Origin: Alphaproteobacteria bacterium
Lineage (GTDB): Bacteria; Pseudomonadota; Alphaproteobacteria; Bin65
Assembly (NCBI GenBank): GCA_022819985.1
Contig: JAJEGH010000012.1
Span: forward strand, 40,207-104,206
Length of the DNA stretch: 64,000 nt
Direction: 5' to 3'
The stretch's first letter is position 1; each line of letters begins with the position of its first letter. A program made the translations under genes and the position numbers. The notes beneath the pieces were generated by a model that worked only from the letters and a program-made list of their open reading frames with translations, was not told the DNA's origin and did not search any database. This document shows positions 19,098-26,913 of the stretch, piece by piece.

Positions 19098-19979
19098 AAC
19101 GGAGCGAGCGGCTTGCCGGCTTCAGCGGAGACGCGAGGAGCATCTGTAGCCGAGCGCGGCCGGAAGGTCACCCGTTCCTTGCGCCGCGTCGGCCGGGCGG
19201 CGGCGCTGACTTTCTGCCTGTGGCCTGCCGCGCTTTCCGCCGCCGGCGCTGCTGCCGCGCCCGATACGCTGCAGCCGGCCGGCGAAGCACGGGTCGTCGA
19301 TGTCATAAACGGCGCAACGGTGCGCCTGGCTTCGGGCGACATCGCGCGCCTCGCCGGTATCGACGCGCCGCGCCTGGCGGACCGCAGCGGCCGGCCCTGG
19401 CCCCATGCTGCGGCGTCGCGGCGGGCGCTCGCCACCCTTGTTCTCGACCGGCGGGTACGCCTGTTCCATGCCGGCCGTCGAATCGACCGCTACGGCCGCC
19501 TGATCGTCCATCTGTTCGTCGGGCCGCGCTGGGTCCAGGGCGCCCTCGTATCGGACGGCCATGTCCGGGTGCGCAGCTATGCCGGCAATCGCCAGCGCGT
19601 CGCCGAACTGCTGGCGCGGGAAGACGCGGCGCGCAGGGCCAGGCTTGGGATATGGGCGCACAGCCGCTATGCCGTCCGAACGCCCGAATCGGTGCGGCGC
19701 GACCTCGACTCCTGGCAGATTGTCGAGGGGACGGTGAGGGCCGTCGCGGCATTCCGGGACGTGACCTATCTAAATTTTGACGACGACTGGCGGACCGATT
19801 TTACCGTGCGGATCGCCGCCCGCGCCCGCCGCCTGTTCCGCAACGCCGGCATCGACCTCCGGGCCCTGGAGGGCCGGACCGTCCGCGTGCGCGGCTGGGT
19901 GCGCCGGCGCAACGGCCCGCTGATCGCCGCCACCCATCCCGAACAGATCGAGCGGCTGCCGCCGGCGTCGGGCCGGTAG
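19092..19979 (+). CDS. Secreted thermonuclease-like (SNase) protein
   Basis: About 295 residues. The N-terminal region LRRVGRAAALTFCLWPAALS then AAGAAAAP reads as a signal peptide, although about 25 extra residues precede it. The SNase OB-fold follows: GEARVVDVINGATVRLASGD, LAGIDAPRL, and IDRYGRLIVHLFV with the catalytic Arg. The C-terminal 100 residues (IVEGTVRAVAAFRDVTYLNFDDDWRTDFT) look like a second OB-type nucleic-acid-binding domain seen in longer bacterial SNase proteins. Staphylococcal-type nucleases degrade DNA and RNA with calcium, so a periplasmic nutrient-scavenging role is plausible. Start uncertain. Confidence 0.75.
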   Translation: MHNGASGLPASAETRGASVAERGRKVTRSLRRVGRAAALTFCLWPAALSAAGAAAAPDTLQPAGEARVVDVINGATVRLASGDIARLAGIDAPRLADRSGRPWPHAAASRRALATLVLDRRVRLFHAGRRIDRYGRLIVHLFVGPRWVQGALVSDGHVRVRSYAGNRQRVAELLAREDAARRARLGIWAHSRYAVRTPESVRRDLDSWQIVEGTVRAVAAFRDVTYLNFDDDWRTDFTVRIAARARRLFRNAGIDLRALEGRTVRVRGWVRRRNGPLIAATHPEQIERLPPASGR

Positions 19980-19988
19980 CCGGGCACG

Positions 19989-20390
19989 CTATCCCGATTT
20001 CCTTTCCGCTTCGCCTGCCGCGTCGCCCGCCGCGTCGACAGCCAGACGTTCGGCATCGCTGTCGGTCGGCACCCTGTCCGCCTCGCGGGCGCGCTTGCTG
20101 TAGATGAACCAGAGATTCCGGGCATAGATCATCAGACCGCCGGCTTGGCCGCAGATGATGACCGGATCGCGCCGCCAGATGGCATAGGTCAACAGCGTCA
20201 TGCCGCCCAGGATGCTGAAATACCAGAAGGCGATGGGCACGATGCTCTCTTTCGCCTTCTCGCTGACGAACCATTGGATGATGAAGCGCGCCGAGAACAT
20301 GGCCTGCCCCAGGAAACCGACCATCACCCAGACGAGTTCTCCGGACGTCTCGACGTTCATCAGGCTCTTGAGCGTTTCGAGAAATTCCAT
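19989..20390 (-). CDS. Lipid-A-disaccharide synthase N-terminal-like (LAB_N) membrane protein
   Basis: 133 residues. The start MEFLETLKSLMNVETSGELVWVM is chosen from the family N-terminus, 28 codons inside the longest frame. Three hydrophobic segments are seen: LVWVMVGFLGQAMFSARFIIQW, SIVPIAFWYFSILGGMTLLTYAIW, and VIICGQAGGLMIYARNLWFIY. FLGQAxFxxRFxxQW and the GQxxGxxxYxRNL motif are diagnostic for LAB_N, a small membrane family often found beside lipid A or glycosyltransferase genes. Here neither LpxB nor a glycosyltransferase is adjacent. The C-terminus is a soluble Ala/Asp/Glu tail. Biochemical role not established. Confidence 0.85.
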   Translation of the reverse strand: MEFLETLKSLMNVETSGELVWVMVGFLGQAMFSARFIIQWFVSEKAKESIVPIAFWYFSILGGMTLLTYAIWRRDPVIICGQAGGLMIYARNLWFIYSKRAREADRVPTDSDAERLAVDAAGDAAGEAERKSG

Positions 20391-20576
20391 GGGATTTCGA
20401 ATCCTTTCCGCACGGCGAAGGTGCGACGCTGCCCCCCGGCCGCAACCGGCGCCAGACGGCACGGTGCCGCGCAAATTCCGGACGGCTCAACCGGGCGGTG
20501 CTGTACAATGAAAGGACGAGCGAAACGATCGACCGGGACAGGTCCTTGAAATCTTCGCCCTGCCGGGAGCTGCGAA

Positions 20577-20930
20577 ATGACCGATCCCTCGAAATTGAAC
20601 GAGGAAGAAAGCGCGCTGATCGCAGCCAATCTCGACCGGTATCGTGCGCTCGACGAGGGGACGATGAAGCCGCGCGGCAGGAGCGGTATCCATTTCGTGC
20701 GCGTCTGCCGCGGCAAGGCGGAACCCGTTACCAAACACGAGCGTGCCTATCTGAAATGGAAACGGTTGCAGTTGCTGGAAGCAACGCGCCGCTACAAACG
20801 AAAACAGGAAGAGGACCGGCAATCCGTTCCGGAGTTCGAAGACGGATACCCGCGTAGCGAATTCGGTACCCGCGAAGAGTATATTCGAGACGCCGCGAGG
20901 CAGCGCGCATCCATACGGAACCGGGAATAA
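20577..20930 (+). CDS. DUF413 / MaoP-like protein
   Basis: 117 residues, soluble and charged. The core SGIHFVRVCRGKAEPVTKHERAYLKWKRL closely resembles the C-terminal half of E. coli MaoP (YifE), where I recall [22 protein letters not shown]. The N-terminal LNEEESALIAANLDRYRALDEG also fits the helical start of DUF413. MaoP organises the Ori macrodomain in enterobacteria; whether alphaproteobacterial members do the same is unknown. The gene is followed 62 bases downstream by ccmC on the same strand. A C-terminal charged segment (EFGTREEYIRDAARQRASIRNRE) is extra relative to MaoP. Confidence 0.75.
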   Translation: MTDPSKLNEEESALIAANLDRYRALDEGTMKPRGRSGIHFVRVCRGKAEPVTKHERAYLKWKRLQLLEATRRYKRKQEEDRQSVPEFEDGYPRSEFGTREEYIRDAARQRASIRNRE

Positions 20931-20992
20931 AACCGGCGGCGACAATGCGCCGGGATGGTGCGCTCGCAGGCCCGGCCTATCTTGCCGCCCCG

Positions 20993-21718
20993 ATGTTTCA
21001 CGCTTTCGCCAATCCGGCGCGATTCAATCGTCTGGCTCGCGCAGTTTACCCCTGGAGCCTTGCGGCCACCCTGCTCTGCCTGGGTGTCGGCATTCCCTGG
21101 GCGCTGTTCTTCGCGCCGGCCGACTACCAGCAGGGCGAAAGTGTGCGCATCATGTATGTCCATGTGCCGTCGGCCTGGATGGCGTTGTTCGTCTATCTCG
21201 TGGTGGCGGCGCTCAGCGCGTCCAGTCTGATCTGGCGCCATACGCTGGCCGATATCGTGGCGCAGGCTGCCTCGCCCATCGGCGCCTGCTTCACCGCGCT
21301 GGCGCTGGCCACCGGGTCGCTCTGGGGCAAGCCGATGTGGGGCACCTGGTGGGTCTGGGATGCGCGGCTGACCTCGGTGCTGGTGCTGTTCTTCTTCTAT
21401 CTGGGGCATATCGCGCTGGCGCGGGCTTTCGACGATCCGCAGCGCGGCGCCCGGGCGGCGGCGCTGCTCGCCGTGGTCGGAGTAGTCAACCTGCCGATCG
21501 TCAAGTTTTCCGTCGACTGGTGGAGCACGCTGCATCAGCCTTCCAGCATCCTGAAATTGAGCGGACCGACCATCCACAGCTCCATGCTGTGGCCGCTGCT
21601 CCTGACGATCGCCGGTTTCATGGCCTATTTCGTGACGGTCCTGATCCTGCGCAGCCGGGCCGCCCTCCTTGCCCAGCGCCGGCGGGTCCTGGAATTCAGG
21701 AAGCTCGCCGCCGGATAG
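20993..21718 (+). CDS. ccmC: Haem exporter protein CcmC
   Basis: 241 residues, six predicted membrane helices. CcmC loads haem onto CcmE during cytochrome c maturation. The tryptophan-rich haem-handling signature WGTWWVWDARLTS is at about residues 120-132, flanked by the conserved His ligands in YVHVPSAWMA and TLHQPSS. The ATG at 20993 (MFHAFANPARFN) gives the family N-terminus; a longer frame begins 16 codons earlier. Usually ccmC lies among ccmA, ccmB, ccmD, ccmE; here it is alone, with the YcaO gene convergent behind it, so the rest of the system must be elsewhere. Confidence 0.94.
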   Translation: MFHAFANPARFNRLARAVYPWSLAATLLCLGVGIPWALFFAPADYQQGESVRIMYVHVPSAWMALFVYLVVAALSASSLIWRHTLADIVAQAASPIGACFTALALATGSLWGKPMWGTWWVWDARLTSVLVLFFFYLGHIALARAFDDPQRGARAAALLAVVGVVNLPIVKFSVDWWSTLHQPSSILKLSGPTIHSSMLWPLLLTIAGFMAYFVTVLILRSRAALLAQRRRVLEFRKLAAG

Positions 21719-21831
21719 CCGTTCGCTCCGATCGGCGCTTTGCCTGCCGACCCGGATTTCTCCCCGCAGTCACGACCTCCGCGGCAGCGGGCGGGCGCGG
21801 TCCATCGATCCGCAAGGCTCATGCCCGCTCT

Positions 21832-24168
21832 TCACGCGATGACCGGCACGGGATTGAGCTCTTCTTCCGCCAGCGCCCTGTCGCGCCGGCCCATCGCAAC
21901 CGGCACGTCGTACAGGCGGCCCGGCGCGAAGCGTTCCCAGAAATGGCGCATCCCCGGCACGATGACCCGCGCCACCGGCATGCCGATGTCCGGCCGCGTC
22001 TGGTCGAGCACGAGGAAGTCCATGCCCCGGGCTTCGGCCAGCGCGCGGCACCGCTCGACCTCGTCGCGCGCGTCCGCCGTATCGGGAACCGGGTAATCCG
22101 CCTTGTCGCGCAGCGGCGCCCCGGCCGCCGGCGCCAGATACGGATGGTCCGCCAATTTCGCTGTTTTCCACCACCATAGCGCCAGCGGATCGTCGATCGC
22201 CGGGCCGGAGCCGCCGCCCGGCCGCGGCAGCCAGGTCAGGCACTGGTTCAGCTCGCACACCGCGCGCAGGGCGGCGATGCGCGGATCGGTATGCGCTCCG
22301 GCGCCGTAGATGATGTCCTCCGTGTCGCCGCCGGTCCGGCGCGAGACGGCGACGAAGGCGGGAATGCCGAGATCGGCGGTGACATCGAGCACCCACATGT
22401 CGCGGTCGCGCCGGCGGTAATAGTCCGGCGCCGAAGCGAGATAATCGTCGCCGAAGCTCTCCAGGTCCACGCCGGGCGCGGCCAGCCGGTTGTACCACCA
22501 GATGGCGAAGGCGTCGCGCTCGACCAGTTCGAAAAAGCCCTGGAGGATCGCCTCCTCCAGCGTGTTGCCCGCCGCGCAACCGTTCGAATCGGCAATGAAA
22601 TCGGCGCTGCCGCGCTGCTCGGCCGGCGTGCTGTAGAGCATCGATGTCGGGAGATAGCGATGGCGCTCCTGCGTCAGGGACCACACCGGCGACCAGTCGA
22701 TTTCGGCCTCGGGGTCGAGGCGCGGCGGCACGATATTGTAGGGGTGGCCCCTGGCGTTGATTGCGCCGGCTCCGTCCAGCTGCCGTTCGCTGAACAGCTG
22801 CACGTCGTTCGGAGGGATTGCCGCCGAATCGGCGGCGGCGGCGAACTCGGCGAACCGTTTCCGGCACCGGATTTCGTCGCCGTGGAAGGCGCCGGAATAG
22901 CGCTCGATCGCTTCGCACAACGCGCTGGCCTCGGACTGCGCCCGCGTGCTGCCCTTGCCGGCGCTCTTGCTGCGCAGGCTGCGCCGGAGCGAACTCAGTT
23001 TCCGGCTGCGCAATCCGTAGTTGGTTCCCGCCCAGTAGACGTGGAGCCAGGAATCGGCCTCCTCCGTCGTGCGCGAGACCCAGGTCACGACGCCGCTGAC
23101 CGGGCTGATGAGATGGCGGTACCGGGTCAGCGTCGCTTCCGGAGAGACCGCGCGTACGCCGCCGCTGTTGGCCACGCCGGTCGGGCTCGGTTGCAGCCGC
23201 ACAGGAACCGGCGGCCGGTCGGCACGGTACAGGTCTTCCTCGCCGCACGCGAAACATTGCGGCCGTCGCATAACCGGATGCCGCGCGCCGGCCAGCCGGC
23301 CGACGTCCAGCGAGATGGCCTGCTCGTGGAGCGGCGCCGTTTCTTCCAGGACCAGCCATTTGGCGATTTCGGCCGCGACCAGCCCGTAGACCGCATCCAG
23401 CACGGCCGGTTCGGCGGCGCTTGGCCGGAAGGCCGCGTCGTCGCCGGCGAAGTTGCGCAGAAAGTTGTGAACTTCCCGGTGGCTGCGCAGGCGGTAGGCA
23501 AGGCACGCCCAGCATGGTCCCCGCTCTGCCGGCCGGAAGACCGGGCCGAACAGCGGCTCCAATCCCTTCGGCCTGACCGGCATCCAGTTCGCGCCGGATT
23601 CGAGGTGCCGCCGGTTGATCGCGTCCAGACGTTCATCCAGATAATCGGCGCAGACGACGACCGAGAGGACCGAATCCTCGCAGGCCGTCTCGACGCCCAT
23701 GGCTTCGAGCCGCCGGGAGAGTTGGCTGTCGCCGCCGTCGACCGCCACCTTCGCCGCCAGGCGCCGCTCGGCCCAGCGCGGCGATGCGCCGAGCGAGGAC
23801 CAGTAGGCCGCCCGGCCCCGGTCCATGGAATGATCGCCGGAAACCGCGTAGCCCCGGGACGCCAGGCCAGCGAGCGCCGCGCGGACATCGGCGGCGGCAT
23901 GGGCGCCGTCGAGGGCGGTGACGATGTCGCCTTGCGGGCGGCCGTCGAGCAGCGGCAGCAGATCGCTGTAGATCGGCCCACGCAGCAGGGTGTTGAAGGT
24001 TTCCGAGACCAGCAGGGTCTGCCCTTCATCGACCGGATGGAATTCGAGATGCGGGGTGAGGGCCGGCCGTTCGATGAGACCGCGGTCGTCGGCCGAGACC
24101 TTCGCCAGAATCCCTCGCGGCGCAGGGCGGCGGGGCGAACGTCCGTCCGGTTCGGGTCGGTCAGACAT
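21832..24168 (-). CDS. TOMM-type cyclodehydratase: leader-binding/ThiF-like domain fused to YcaO
   Basis: 778 residues. Residues about 35-112 (LEFHPVDEGQTLLVSETFNT through GLASRGYAV) resemble the PqqD-like RiPP recognition element that binds leader peptides. Residues about 135-320 resemble the E1/ThiF-like C protein with zinc cysteines C219-x2-C222 and C305-x2-C308. Residues about 340-778 are YcaO, with ATP-binding motifs RAQSEASALCEAIERYSG (409-426) and SNGCAAGNTLEEAILQGFFE (528-547), and a Pro-rich C-terminus (NPVPVIA) like azoline-forming enzymes. Such C-D fusions use ATP to cyclise Cys, Ser or Thr in a ribosomal peptide. No precursor peptide was found nearby. It lies 87 bases downstream of the AlkB-GlnE fusion gene on the same strand. 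The target is unknown. Confidence 0.88.
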   Translation of the reverse strand: MSDRPEPDGRSPRRPAPRGILAKVSADDRGLIERPALTPHLEFHPVDEGQTLLVSETFNTLLRGPIYSDLLPLLDGRPQGDIVTALDGAHAAADVRAALAGLASRGYAVSGDHSMDRGRAAYWSSLGASPRWAERRLAAKVAVDGGDSQLSRRLEAMGVETACEDSVLSVVVCADYLDERLDAINRRHLESGANWMPVRPKGLEPLFGPVFRPAERGPCWACLAYRLRSHREVHNFLRNFAGDDAAFRPSAAEPAVLDAVYGLVAAEIAKWLVLEETAPLHEQAISLDVGRLAGARHPVMRRPQCFACGEEDLYRADRPPVPVRLQPSPTGVANSGGVRAVSPEATLTRYRHLISPVSGVVTWVSRTTEEADSWLHVYWAGTNYGLRSRKLSSLRRSLRSKSAGKGSTRAQSEASALCEAIERYSGAFHGDEIRCRKRFAEFAAAADSAAIPPNDVQLFSERQLDGAGAINARGHPYNIVPPRLDPEAEIDWSPVWSLTQERHRYLPTSMLYSTPAEQRGSADFIADSNGCAAGNTLEEAILQGFFELVERDAFAIWWYNRLAAPGVDLESFGDDYLASAPDYYRRRDRDMWVLDVTADLGIPAFVAVSRRTGGDTEDIIYGAGAHTDPRIAALRAVCELNQCLTWLPRPGGGSGPAIDDPLALWWWKTAKLADHPYLAPAAGAPLRDKADYPVPDTADARDEVERCRALAEARGMDFLVLDQTRPDIGMPVARVIVPGMRHFWERFAPGRLYDVPVAMGRRDRALAEEELNPVPVIA

Positions 24169-24255
24169 GCAGCGGGTCCACGGCGTATCGGTCGCGGTGC
24201 GGCTCGGTGTGCTTGCGTTGTGCGCTCAAACCGCTGGTTCGCGGCACGTTCGGAG

Positions 24256-26757
24256 TCAGGCCGGATCGGCCGGCGCGGAATCGACCGCGTCCTGGGCCGG
24301 CGCGTTGTCCGCGGTGTCATCCGCAGTGTTGTCCGCTGTGTCATCCAGGGCGGCGATCTCGGCCGCAGCGCGCGTGGCCGTTTCAGCCACCGCGGCGTTC
24401 AGCGTGTCGAAATCGTCCCGGCTGCAGGACTGCGCGAGCACCGCCTGGGCTTTCGAGCCCAGGGCCTCGGCCGAAGCGCCCTCGTCTGCGACCAGCCGCA
24501 GGGCACCCCGCAGGTTCCGCCACAGCGTTGCGGCCTCCGCCAGTTCCGCTGCCGCGCCGTCGGCGATCCGGCCCTTGGCGGCGGCGGCGCGGAAGATCGC
24601 CGCCGCATCGGGCGCGGGATTCTCCGGGCCATCCGCAGCAAGGAGCAATTGCAGCAGCCTTGCCGTGTTCTCGACGTGCTGCGCGCCGCCGCGCACTTCC
24701 TCCAGCGAGGCTGGGTCGGGCCCGGCCGCGCCGTCGCCGGGCTCGCGCAATTCGGCGAGCAGCGTGTCGCGCGCAGCGCCTGCATCCAGCGCCTCGCGAC
24801 GCGCGTTCTCGAAACGCTGCCCGCTTCCGGGCGCGCCGTGTTCGAAGACGCAGCGTGCCCGGGTCAGCTCCAGAAGCTCGCTTGCCGGTGCCGCCGTACG
24901 GTAGTGGTCGGCAAAATCGGCCAGCGACCGCACGGCGCGTCCTTTCCGGCCGCCGGGGATCGGCGCGAATATCAGGTTGTCGTGCGATAATTCCCTGAGT
25001 GCATCGAAGAAGCGCCAGCACAGGCCGTCATAGGCGCCGCCGGTGTTTCCTTCATGGACGAACAGGATGTCGAGCGCGGCGCCGGGCGCCGCCTCGCGGC
25101 TCGCCAGATCGCCCAACACGACTGCGGCGACACCGCCATCGGCCTGTGTGCCGGACCGATCGCCGAATTGCTCGGCGACCGCCGAAAGAACGGCGGAAAT
25201 CGAGGCTTCGGCCAGGTTGGACAGGGCGACTCCCGCCTCGACCGGAGACAGGTTGCCGCGCAGGGTGTGCATGCCGATCTGGAACGCCTTGTCGTTCGAC
25301 TGGTTGCGCACCGTCTCGACCGCGTCGCGGATGTCCTGGACGGGAATTTCGGCAATCCGCTCCTTCATCTCCGGCACGCCGAATTCGTGCGTCCAGTACA
25401 GGCGCGTCAGGCCCCGGCGGGCGATCGCCTCCGCTTCCGGGTCCGGTCCGAACCCCTTCGGCAGATCGAGATCGGTGAATTCCCGGTCCTGCAGGCTGTC
25501 GAGCAGTTCCGGGTGGCGCTCGATCCATCCGGCCAGCCGCGGCGCGGCGCCGTAGATTTCGACAATCGTATCGAACGCTTCCGGGCGCGCGGCCGAGACC
25601 GGACTGTCGTAGGCGCTCCAGTCCTCGATTTCGGGATAGAATTGCGCGCGCCACCGGTCGACCAGCGGGTCCATCGTCGCGAACCAGCGCTTCGGACGCA
25701 CGACCAGATTGAACATCTTGGCGTAGGTGTCCGGTAGCTGGGGCGACTCGTCGGCGCCGCGGTTCTGCAGCAGGGGGTAGGGCCGGCTCGCCCAGGCGTG
25801 GTGATCCGGATGCCGCTGCATGTTGTAGAACATCCAGTTGCTGAACTTGTAGTTGGCGTTCCAGGAGTGCCGGGGCTGCACCTTCTCGAACCGGCCGCTG
25901 CGCAGCCGGATCCGGCGCAGTCCGTAATGCTGCATGTAGTTGCTGATCTTCATCGAGAGGACGACACCGAGGCACAGGAAGGCGTAGGCCAGGACCGCCC
26001 AGAGACCGCCCAGCCAGAAGATCAGCCCGTACCAGAACGCGGTTTCGATGCCGTAGCGCCAGAACGGATTGCTGTAGTGCCAGACCGGCAGGCGTTTGCG
26101 CGCCAGCCGCTCCCGGACGACCCGCCACGAGCCGGTCAGGTTGCTTGCGACTTCCCGGGGAAAGTAATGCCAGAAGCTCTGGCCCTTGGGGGCGGAGCCG
26201 ACATCCAGCGGCGTGCCGACCTGGGCGTGGTGGATGTAGACATGCTCCGTGGCGTATTGCGGGTAGGAGGCGGACGCGAGCAGGAACTCGCCGAGCCGCC
26301 GCTCCCAGGTCGCGCGCCGGTGGATCAGCTCGTGGCCGACGATGAACACCGCCTGGGCTTCGACGGCCAGCACCACCGCCAGCAGGATGCCTTCCCAGAC
26401 CGCGAACTGGCCCGCCGCCAGGATCTGCCAGAGCCCGAAGATCAGCGTCGGCGGCCAGAGCAGCGCCCAGCCCCAGACCGGCAGGTTATGCCAGAACAGC
26501 TTTCGTTCGGGCGTCTTCGCCGGGTCCATGTTCCGTTCGTCGTCGCCGAACGCCAGATCGAGCGGTCCCGCGAGCATGAAGAAGACGAACGGCGCGACGA
26601 TCCACCAGCCGCCGTAAAACAGGGCAAGGAATATCAGCGGAAAGACCGCCAGCGGCAGAAACTGTGGCAGGGCGTTGAGGAAAGACGGCTCGACGGGTCT
26701 TGGGGCCGCCGCAGTTCCCGGCTGCGGACCGTCCGCCGCGATACTGTTGTCCGTCAT
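24256..26757 (-). CDS. AlkB-type membrane hydroxylase fused to a degenerate GlnE-like domain
   Basis: 833 residues, about twice a normal AlkB. Residues about 30-375 form an integral-membrane di-iron hydroxylase with all histidine boxes: HELIHRR (142-148), EHVYIHH (171-177), NYMQHYGL (273-280) and QRHPDHH (314-320), nine His in total. Residues about 395-800 resemble glutamine synthetase adenylyltransferase: IYGAAPRLAGWIERHPELLD, LSPVEAGVALSNLAEASI, then VVLGDLASRE and ALDILFVHEG in place of GKLGGRE and SDLDLIF, and ADHYRTAAPASELLELTRAR. One of the two catalytic Asp is replaced by Ala (ALD at 561-563), so this half is probably not an active adenylyltransferase. The tail repeats Asp-Thr-Ala-Asp. 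Substrate unknown; YcaO follows downstream. Confidence 0.88.
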   Translation of the reverse strand: MTDNSIAADGPQPGTAAAPRPVEPSFLNALPQFLPLAVFPLIFLALFYGGWWIVAPFVFFMLAGPLDLAFGDDERNMDPAKTPERKLFWHNLPVWGWALLWPPTLIFGLWQILAAGQFAVWEGILLAVVLAVEAQAVFIVGHELIHRRATWERRLGEFLLASASYPQYATEHVYIHHAQVGTPLDVGSAPKGQSFWHYFPREVASNLTGSWRVVRERLARKRLPVWHYSNPFWRYGIETAFWYGLIFWLGGLWAVLAYAFLCLGVVLSMKISNYMQHYGLRRIRLRSGRFEKVQPRHSWNANYKFSNWMFYNMQRHPDHHAWASRPYPLLQNRGADESPQLPDTYAKMFNLVVRPKRWFATMDPLVDRWRAQFYPEIEDWSAYDSPVSAARPEAFDTIVEIYGAAPRLAGWIERHPELLDSLQDREFTDLDLPKGFGPDPEAEAIARRGLTRLYWTHEFGVPEMKERIAEIPVQDIRDAVETVRNQSNDKAFQIGMHTLRGNLSPVEAGVALSNLAEASISAVLSAVAEQFGDRSGTQADGGVAAVVLGDLASREAAPGAALDILFVHEGNTGGAYDGLCWRFFDALRELSHDNLIFAPIPGGRKGRAVRSLADFADHYRTAAPASELLELTRARCVFEHGAPGSGQRFENARREALDAGAARDTLLAELREPGDGAAGPDPASLEEVRGGAQHVENTARLLQLLLAADGPENPAPDAAAIFRAAAAKGRIADGAAAELAEAATLWRNLRGALRLVADEGASAEALGSKAQAVLAQSCSRDDFDTLNAAVAETATRAAAEIAALDDTADNTADDTADNAPAQDAVDSAPADPA

Positions 26758-26913
26758 TGCACTCTTCCTGCATCTGCCGGCCGCACCGGTATTTCGGGCC
26801 GTCCGCGTTGCGCGGTCAATACCGGCAGGGCGATTTCCGGCGATTTTTCGCAGTGGCGATCGGCCCGGCCCTGTTCCTGCCGCAACGCTTCGAAGGGGCG
26901 GGGCTTCCGGATG

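Noticed and set aside
24169..24255. Place for a TOMM precursor peptide between the AlkB-GlnE and YcaO genes
   Set aside because: Only 87 bases; no start codon with a ribosome-binding site and no Cys/Ser/Thr-rich frame. The gaps 21719-21831 and 26758-26913 were read too, with the same result.
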